10,455 nt of DNA. Origin: an uncultured Anaerolineae bacterium (GTDB lineage Bacteria > Chloroflexota > Anaerolineae > Anaerolineales > Villigracilaceae). This document shows, one piece after another, positions 5,706 through 10,455 of the stretch. The stretch spans positions 1 to 10,455 of the forward strand of contig CAINXK010000509.1 in NCBI GenBank assembly GCA_903854805.1. The letters run 5' to 3'. The first letter of the stretch is position 1; the number at the start of each line of letters is the position of its first letter. The position numbers and the translations under genes were made by a program. The notes beneath the pieces were generated by a model. The model was given only the letters and a program-made list of their open reading frames with translations, ran no database searches and was not told the origin of the DNA.

Positions 5706-6641
5706 ATGAACAAAGATATCTTGCTACGTAATGCTATTGAAGGATTTTTCTTATCCCGGAGAGCGGATGGTTACAGCTCGGATACGCTCTTGCAATACGA
5801 GTGGGGATTAAAATTTCTGACAGATCGCGTTGATAATCCGAAGTTGGTCGACTTGAAAACGATTGATATTCGGAGGTTACTCGGGGATTTGAACAAGTCT
5901 AAGCTATCAGGAACTTCGGTATTTCATGTCTGGAAAACTATCCGCGCTTTTTACAAGTGGGCGTCGGTGGAATTAGACATCGAGAGACCTGACCTGGTTA
6001 TCAAGCCCCCACCGCATAGGTACAAACCGGTTATCCCGTTTACTATTGACGAGATAAAACTTCTGCTGAAAGCAACAGAACATACGGCAGTCGCGCACGG
6101 GGATCAGCGCGACGGAGTTTCCTACGACCGTCCAACTGGAAGACGAGACAAGGCGATCGTGTTTACCCTGCTGGATACCGGCATACGCGCCGGCGAACTC
6201 TCCAGGCTGGAGAGATCGGATGTCGACATGAATTCAGGTGTCATACAGATACGCCCGTACAAGTCAGGGATAAAATCCAAACCCAGAACGATACCGATCG
6301 GAACAGGCACTCGTAAAATAATCTGGAGGTATCTCACCGAGCGAGATGATAAGTATCAGCCCGTATTTGCAACGAAGAATGGCGATGTAGTTACAACGGA
6401 AAATTTACTTCTTTTGATTAGACGACTTGGAATTAGAGCAGGGGTGGTCGGCGCTCACCCACATAGATTTAGGCACACATTTGCGATAACTTTTTTACGT
6501 AACGGCGGTGATGTTTTTACGTTACAACGCTTGCTTGGACACTCTTCGCTGGAAATAGTTCGCCACTATCTGAATTTAGCTGACGCGGATGATGCCAGCG
6601 CTCATCGACGCGCCAGCCCGGTGGACAACTGGAAGTTATAA
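5706..6641 (+). CDS. Tyrosine recombinase/integrase, XerC/D-like
   Basis: Site-specific recombinase, probably the integrase of an element inserted at tRNA-Gly. 311 residues. The N-terminal SAM-like core-binding domain spans about residues 5-95; the catalytic domain follows from about 110. The full catalytic set is visible: R161 in DTGIRAGELSRL, a lysine in PYKSGIKSKPRTIP (K190 or K192), H253 and R256 in HPHRFRHTFA, H279 in LLGHSS and the nucleophile Y288 in RHYLNLA. An AGGAGG 5 bases before the ATG fixes the start. It lies 69 bases downstream of tRNA-Gly on the same strand and is followed by a hairpin terminator. No truncation is seen, so the enzyme may be active. A domesticated Xer-like recombinase is possible but less likely in this setting. 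Confidence 0.92.
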   Translation: MNKDILLRNAIEGFFLSRRADGYSSDTLLQYEWGLKFLTDRVDNPKLVDLKTIDIRRLLGDLNKSKLSGTSVFHVWKTIRAFYKWASVELDIERPDLVIKPPPHRYKPVIPFTIDEIKLLLKATEHTAVAHGDQRDGVSYDRPTGRRDKAIVFTLLDTGIRAGELSRLERSDVDMNSGVIQIRPYKSGIKSKPRTIPIGTGTRKIIWRYLTERDDKYQPVFATKNGDVVTTENLLLLIRRLGIRAGVVGAHPHRFRHTFAITFLRNGGDVFTLQRLLGHSSLEIVRHYLNLADADDASAHRRASPVDNWKL

Positions 6642-6648
6642 ACGGTCA

Positions 6649-6682
6649 AAATACCCTCAGGCATGATTTTCTGAGGGTATTT
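6649..6682. terminator. Hairpin terminator after the integrase
   Basis: A perfect 12-bp stem AAATACCCTCAG (6649-6660) / CTGAGGGTATTT (6671-6682) with a 10-base loop begins 7 bases after the integrase stop codon. The T-rich end is short (ATTTATC). The symmetry would allow termination in either direction. Confidence 0.7.
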
Positions 6683-6744
6683 ATCAATAATTCGTATCAT
6701 CCACTTTCCTTGATGGTATGGATCTACTGTTGATATAACTTTTG

Positions 6745-6767
6745 TGTCAATAAAATGCCTGTTGACA
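6745..6767. repeat. Inverted repeat TGTCAA-N11-TTGACA
   Basis: TGTCAA (6745-6750) and TTGACA (6762-6767) form inverted half-sites 17 bases apart centre to centre. The second arm equals a consensus -35 box, but I find no matching -10 at 16-18 bases. It could be an operator or recombinase arm site, or chance. Confidence 0.3.
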
Positions 6768-6833
6768 TCAGAAAATAAGGACAAAACTCCTTTTTATTCC
6801 ATTCCAGAATATGTTAAAATTTTCACATAGGTA

Positions 6834-6866
6834 GTATCTCCCGCCGAAATCAGGAGATACCTTTTT
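6834..6866 (+). terminator. Intrinsic-terminator-like hairpin without an upstream gene
   Basis: GTATCTCC (6834-6841) pairs with GGAGATAC (6853-6860) across an 11-base loop, then CTTTTT. It has the form of a Rho-independent terminator, yet no gene ends just before it. A -10-like TAAAAT lies at 6815-6820, so it may terminate a short transcript or act as an attenuator for the gene at 7016. Confidence 0.55.
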
Positions 6867-6936
6867 GATCATCTGTTCAATTTACGGGGGATTAAACTTG
6901 GTCACAATCCACCAAAATTCTGATCTCAAAACAAAC

Positions 6937-6990
6937 AAGAAGGCATTTTTGCCATCTTCCTTATCTTTATGCAACCGAATTCGGTTTTTT
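6937..6990 (+). promoter_or_regulatory. Two further hairpins in the leader of the SH3b gene
   Basis: AAGA-A-GGC (6937-6944) pairs with GCC-A-TCTT (6951-6958), with one A-A mismatch and a six-base ATTTTT loop. The palindrome AACCGAATTCGGTT (6973-6986) is followed by TTTT and can fold as a five-base-pair stem with an AATT loop, or serve as a dyad operator. Both lie just before the ribosome binding site of the gene at 7016. Confidence 0.35.
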
Positions 6991-7015
6991 GGTAAGGTCA
7001 CCAGGGGTAAAGAAA

Positions 7016-8038
7016 ATGGCTAGAATTCCTATTGGCAGAAAATACATATCAACCGTTTCAGGTACTGTGCTCAAATATGTGCATTGCTCTCATTGCCAGT
7101 ATACATTTACCTATCTGATGAAAAGAGAGGCCAAGGGAGATGCGACCTCCTGGTTATTTCTCAATAACCGCGGAGCTGCCATAAAAGCACAAGAAAACGC
7201 AACCCAGAGCCTGGAATTCAAACTCAGGACTGAAATTGATGCAGTTCGCTGTCAAAATTGCGGTATATACCAAACAAACATGGTTAACAAGCTCGAGAAG
7301 GAAGCCTGGAACAGGGTTTATCGAACCGGACTTTGGTTTGGCTTGATTGGTGCAGGTTTGGCCGTTTTTGGAATAGGTGTTTTTCCACAGGCTCCACCAA
7401 TTGTCTTCATCTTATTTGCAATCATATTGTGGGTTTGGCGGGTTTCACTTGATGCAAAAAAAGCGATTAATTTTGATCCAAATAAATCCGTTGTAAATAT
7501 AGCTGAACTTAAGTCCCCTGAAAATAATATTTCTGAAAGTGCCAGACCTGGTCGTAATCTACCTGCAAGTGGTACCCACGAAATTGGTGCGTCCGAAGGC
7601 AACCCAAAATGGAGGCAGTCAATTGATTGGATCATTGGAGTAGTTATGGTCATTATTATCTTTGCGGGCATTTTTGCGATTTCTTCAACGATGAGTCCCC
7701 CAACGGCAGACGCCATGATGCCAACATCTACCATCAAACCAGTTTTATCATTACCTAAAGCCACAATTCGTCCAACATCAACATATGCCCCAGCAACACC
7801 TACCCCAATGTTTGGGATGTGTGCAAAAGTAAGCCTGCGTATCCGTTCTGGACCTGGTACGGAATACTCCATGATCGATGGGCTGGCAGTGGGCGAATGT
7901 TTCAAGGTTGTCGGTCGAAATCAAGAGAGCACCTGGGTTTATCTTGGGAATGGCGCTTGGGTTATTGCGGACCCAACCATGATTGACCTGAAGCCCAACA
8001 CCATATCTAAGCTTCCGGTTTATTCAGGAAAACCTTAA
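7016..8038 (+). CDS. Zinc-ribbon, transmembrane and SH3b-domain protein, 340 residues
   Basis: The ATG at 7016 is chosen because AGGGG lies about 8 bases upstream; the TTG 27 bases earlier has no site. The N-terminal part (residues 1-100) carries two CxxC pairs, C24/C27 (HCSHC) and C79/C82 (RCQNC), likely one zinc ribbon. Two hydrophobic segments (about 104-123 and 127-142) form a hairpin; a third (about 204-224) follows a polar loop. A Thr/Pro-rich linker (226-265, including TPTP) leads to a C-terminal SH3b domain (268-325) with the typical VSLRIRSGPGTEYSMIDGLAVGE pattern (core: LRIRSGPGTEY) and WVYLGNGAWV. Predicted topology: zinc ribbon inside, SH3b outside, where it may bind cell-wall material. 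Substrate and partner are unknown. It stands alone in the accessory region. Confidence 0.82.
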   Translation: MARIPIGRKYISTVSGTVLKYVHCSHCQYTFTYLMKREAKGDATSWLFLNNRGAAIKAQENATQSLEFKLRTEIDAVRCQNCGIYQTNMVNKLEKEAWNRVYRTGLWFGLIGAGLAVFGIGVFPQAPPIVFILFAIILWVWRVSLDAKKAINFDPNKSVVNIAELKSPENNISESARPGRNLPASGTHEIGASEGNPKWRQSIDWIIGVVMVIIIFAGIFAISSTMSPPTADAMMPTSTIKPVLSLPKATIRPTSTYAPATPTPMFGMCAKVSLRIRSGPGTEYSMIDGLAVGECFKVVGRNQESTWVYLGNGAWVIADPTMIDLKPNTISKLPVYSGKP

Positions 8039-8039
8039 A

Positions 8040-8285
8040 TTAGTGCTCACATCTTACTGTAAATCCGGAGCAAGTATTTATCCTTTCTCCAAATTTACAT
8101 TTTTCAACTGGAATTATGGTGAGTATCACAAATTTTTGCCAATAAAACTCATCTTCTGGAATTAACCCGGTAAAGGTGCAACCAACAAATGGCAAGCATC
8201 TATGAATAAACAACTCACCCAGATTTTCCCTTACATCAAGAAGTTCAGGCAACTGCAACCAGAAATTTTCTGAGCCGACCTCCAT
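8040..8285 (-). CDS. Possible small hypothetical protein, 81 residues
   Basis: The minus-strand frame from an ATG at 8285 ends one base beyond the stop of the convergent SH3b gene. The composition is protein-like (MEVGSENFWLQLPELL, then GLIPEDEFYWQKF, five cysteines, C-terminal TVRCEH). No convincing ribosome binding site precedes the ATG and the frame is open only to a TGA 24 bases upstream of the ATG. It could be a small gene or the tail of a truncated one; the family is not recognised. Confidence 0.35.
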   Translation of the reverse strand: MEVGSENFWLQLPELLDVRENLGELFIHRCLPFVGCTFTGLIPEDEFYWQKFVILTIIPVEKCKFGERINTCSGFTVRCEH

Positions 8286-8305
8286 AAATTGGGTTGAATT
8301 AAGTC

Positions 8306-8502
8306 ATGGATACCACTCAGCTGGCTCTTGAAAACAATCGCCAGCCTGCGGTACTAATCGCCATTCGCTGCCCATCTCACTTAAGCCAGAACAGCTTAAT
8401 ATCCCGTACGAGGAAAGATCGCTATCTGTTGTTGTCAAGCATCCCATAGACCATTTTGAGTTTTATAAAGAGAATGTCTCACCGCCTCGATTTCCTGCGT
8501 AG
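8306..8502 (+). pseudogene. Frameshifted coding remnant ahead of the hsdM operon
   Basis: An ATG at 8306 opens a frame (MDTTQLALENNRQPA) that becomes unconvincing after about 15 codons. A neighbouring frame, open from 8332 to the TAG at 8500-8502, then reads like real protein (GTNRHSLPISLKPEQ, then LSVVVKHPIDHFEFYKEN) but has no start of its own. One frameshift near 8345-8350 would join the two into a product of about 65 residues. No ribosome binding site is evident. Family not recognised. Confidence 0.35.
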
Positions 8503-8517
8503 GAAATATTCATCGGC

Positions 8518-8523
8518 TATAAT
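8518..8523 (+). promoter_or_regulatory. -10 box (TATAAT) of the hsdM operon
   Basis: A perfect TATAAT lies 43 bases before the ATG at 8567. The -35 region at 17 bases (CTGCGT) is poor. Transcription would begin near 8530, which excludes the upstream TTG start at 8456 and supports the 8567 start for the next gene. Confidence 0.45.
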
Positions 8524-8566
8524 TACCTCATTACGTTTTGGGATATCCAGATTAAAGCCGGTGTAT

Positions 8567-9049
8567 ATGATGAATAACAACCCTTTCCAGCTCGTTGTAC
8601 GTTTCTCGGATAGCATGTTCAGCATGGGGGATGTGGTTGCATTGCATAATGATGTGGTGCACCAACACTCAGCGGTCTGGTTTGGGAAACTAGGCCAGCC
8701 AATATCGCAGGGACGGGTGGATTTACTCAACAACCAGATCGCCAAAAATATCCCAACCTTGCTGTACCTGATCAAAGGCAACCGGCGCAAATCGACAGCC
8801 TACCGGGCAGCATTGATCCGGTTGGAACGCGACACGCCCAAAGAAACGGCTCTTATCCCGTCTTATTACGCGGAGAAAAATCTGATCCAATACATGAAAG
8901 TCTGGATGAAAATAGATCAGATCGAACCGATCGAGATGTCTGAGATGGACAAACTCAAAGCCATCAATTCGATCTTTCCAATCGCAGAAACGCTGACACT
9001 CAGCTCTTCCGGATATTTTTTGGTTCACGAAAGCAAGTTAATTTTCTAA
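8567..9049 (+). CDS. Hypothetical protein, possible PUA/EVE/ASCH-like fold, 160 residues
   Basis: The start is placed at the double ATG at 8567/8570 because a TATAAT box lies just upstream; the frame is open further 5' from a TTG at 8456, but that region looks like a remnant. Only a weak GGTG precedes it. The protein runs MGDVVALHNDVVHQHSAVWFGK (core: GDVVALHND, VWFGKLGQPIS), IPTLLYLIK, AYRAALIRLERDTP, ALIPSYY and MKVWMKIDQIEPI. The alternation of short beta strands with tryptophans suggests a PUA-superfamily barrel such as EVE or ASCH, whose members bind modified bases. That is a pattern judgement, not a domain match. It ends 15 bases before hsdM on the same strand, so it is probably co-transcribed with the type I restriction-modification genes. 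Confidence 0.7.
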   Translation: MMNNNPFQLVVRFSDSMFSMGDVVALHNDVVHQHSAVWFGKLGQPISQGRVDLLNNQIAKNIPTLLYLIKGNRRKSTAYRAALIRLERDTPKETALIPSYYAEKNLIQYMKVWMKIDQIEPIEMSEMDKLKAINSIFPIAETLTLSSSGYFLVHESKLIF

Positions 9050-9064
9050 TCAGGACCCGCCCTC

Positions 9065-10455
9065 ATGCCGATCAAGAAATCTGAACTCTATTCATCCCTC
9101 TGGCAATCTTGCGACGAATTGCGCGGCGGCATGGATGCTTCACAGTACAAGGATTATGTGCTAGTGTTGCTCTTCATTAAGTACATCAGCGATAAATACG
9201 CCGGACAGCCCTTTGCGCCGATCAGCATCCCACAGGGTTCAGGGTTCAAGGATATGGTCGCGCTGAAAGGTACACCCAATATTGGGGATGATATCAACAA
9301 GAAGATCATCGCGCCGCTGGCCAATGCCAACCAGAACCTGTCGCTGTCTGATTTCCCCGATTTCAACGAACCGAGCAAGCTGGGCGACGGCAAGGAGAGG
9401 GTCGACCGGCTGACCAACCTGATCGCCATCTTTGAAAACAAGTCGCTGGATTTCTCCAAGAACCGGGCCGACGGGGATGACATATTGGGTGACGCTTATG
9501 AATACCTGATGCGCCATTTCGCCACCGAGAGCGGCAAGAGCAAGGGCCAGTTCTATACACCGGCCGAACCCAGCCGGATCATTGCCAAGATCCTGGGTAT
9601 CCGCAACCCGCGCACCAATGCCGCCACCACCGTGTATGACCCGACCAGCGGCTCGGGTTCGCTGCTGCTGCGCGTGGCGGACGAAGCCGGCCTGCCAGTC
9701 TCGATTTATGGCCAGGAAAAAGATGCCGCCACCAGCGGCCTGGCGCGTATGAACATGATCCTGCATGACAACCCGATTGCGCTGATCATGCAGGGCAACA
9801 CCCTGACCGATCCCAAGTTCAAGGACGGTGAAAGCCTGAAAACTTTCGATTACGTGGTTGCCAATCCGCCTTTCTCTGACAAGCGCTGGAGCACCGGGCT
9901 GGACCCGCTCAGCGATCCGCATCAGCGCTTCCAGCCCTTTGGCACGCCACCCGCCAAGCAGGGTGATTACGCCTACCTGCTGCACATCATCCGGTCACTC
10001 AAGAGCACGGGCAAAGGCGCCTGCATCCTGCCGCATGGCGTGCTCTTCCGCGGCAATGCCGAGGGCGATATCCGGCGCGCCCTGGTGCGGCGCGGCTACA
10101 TCAAGGGCATCATCGGGTTGCCGGCCAACCTTTTTTACGGCACGGGTATCCCGGCCTGCATCGTGGTGATCGACAAAGAAAATGCCCAGGCCCGCAAGGG
10201 TATCTTCATGCTGGATGCCAGCGCTGGGTTTATGAAGGACGGCCCCAAGAACCGGTTGCGTGCCCAGGATATTCACAAGATTGTGGATGTTTTCAACAAG
10301 CAGATTGACATCCCGGGCTTCTCGCGCCTGGTCTCGTTGGTGGAGATTGAAAAGAATGAATTCAACCTGAACCTGCCGCGCTACATCGACAGCCAGACCC
10401 CCGAGGATCTTCAGGATATTGGTGGGCATCTGCAGGGTGGCATCCCGGCCCTGGA
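9065..10455 (+). CDS. hsdM: Type I restriction-modification methyltransferase subunit HsdM (3' partial)
   Basis: N6-adenine methyltransferase subunit that acts with the specificity subunit HsdS, and with HsdR for cleavage. 463 codons are visible with no stop before the right edge; the usual length is about 500-550, so little is missing. The N-terminal HsdM helical domain covers about residues 5-130 (SLWQSCDELRGGMDASQYKDYVL region). Methyltransferase motifs follow: GQFYTP (161-166), the SAM-binding DPTSGSGSLL (192-201) and the catalytic NPPF (267-270). Later segments ACILPHGVLFRG and IKGIIGLPANLFYGTGIP are typical of the family. AGGA lies 9 bases before the ATG. Its GC-rich codon use differs from the AT-rich DNA to its left. 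hsdS and hsdR are expected downstream. Several long minus-strand frames inside it are shadows. Confidence 0.93.
   Translation, partial: MPIKKSELYSSLWQSCDELRGGMDASQYKDYVLVLLFIKYISDKYAGQPFAPISIPQGSGFKDMVALKGTPNIGDDINKKIIAPLANANQNLSLSDFPDFNEPSKLGDGKERVDRLTNLIAIFENKSLDFSKNRADGDDILGDAYEYLMRHFATESGKSKGQFYTPAEPSRIIAKILGIRNPRTNAATTVYDPTSGSGSLLLRVADEAGLPVSIYGQEKDAATSGLARMNMILHDNPIALIMQGNTLTDPKFKDGESLKTFDYVVANPPFSDKRWSTGLDPLSDPHQRFQPFGTPPAKQGDYAYLLHIIRSLKSTGKGACILPHGVLFRGNAEGDIRRALVRRGYIKGIIGLPANLFYGTGIPACIVVIDKENAQARKGIFMLDASAGFMKDGPKNRLRAQDIHKIVDVFNKQIDIPGFSRLVSLVEIEKNEFNLNLPRYIDSQTPEDLQDIGGHLQGGIPAL

Noticed and set aside
7318..7905. 195-codon minus-strand frame
   Set aside because: Complete antisense overlap with the SH3b gene, whose domains are clear; no ribosome binding site or recognisable protein.
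9239..9985. 248-codon minus-strand frame
   Set aside because: Antisense shadow of hsdM, produced by its GC-rich codons.
9995..10429. 144-codon minus-strand frame
   Set aside because: Antisense shadow of hsdM; no independent support.
1..10455. CRISPR array or insertion-sequence ends
   Set aside because: No regularly spaced repeats of 25-40 bases, no transposase, and no terminal inverted repeats with target duplications were seen.

Overview
The window most likely comes from a member of the Chloroflexota (Anaerolineae-like) or another bacterium that uses the LysW amino-group carrier pathway. The inference rests on a lysY-lysZ-lysJ-lysK block with LysW-type rather than ArgBCD-type signatures, and on a membrane protein with a Thr/Pro-rich linker and an SH3b domain, a style common in that phylum. 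No rRNA or taxonomic marker is present, so this is an inference.

Layout. (1) Positions 1-4292: a GC-rich plus-strand operon with lysY (5' end outside the window), lysZ, lysJ and lysK. These catalyse four consecutive steps on a substrate held by LysW: kinase (LysZ), reductase (LysY), aminotransferase (LysJ) and release hydrolase (LysK). lysZ and lysJ overlap by 4 bases. lysW and the ligase lysX/argX are not in the window and are probably upstream. (2) Positions 4305-5640: an AT-richer junction region. It holds a truncated tRNA (5' half only), a minus-strand gene for an unknown 128-residue protein, decayed coding remnants, and then a full-length tRNA-Gly(CCC). The first 25 bases shared by the two tRNAs are identical and lie exactly 1260 bases apart. 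(3) Positions 5640-6641: a tyrosine recombinase directly downstream of tRNA-Gly, preceded by short repeats. This is the classic left edge of a tRNA-integrated element. (4) Positions 6642-8038: terminator-like hairpins, a structured leader, and a gene for a zinc-ribbon/transmembrane/SH3b protein. (5) Positions 8039-8566: mostly decayed sequence, with a perfect TATAAT box near its right end. (6) Positions 8567-10455: a small gene for a possible PUA/EVE/ASCH-like protein, 15 bases ahead of hsdM. hsdM is a type I restriction-modification methyltransferase subunit that runs off the right edge; hsdS and hsdR would be expected next.

Overall, a housekeeping amino-acid biosynthesis operon is followed by a tRNA-associated accessory island that carries its own integrase and a type I restriction-modification locus. 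The parts most worth a second look are the half-tRNA/whole-tRNA duplication, the repeats around the integrase, the U55C change in tRNA-Gly, the hairpin-rich leader of the SH3b gene, and the uncharacterised small gene in the hsdM operon. I found no clearly new system; the candidates are stated as hypotheses.
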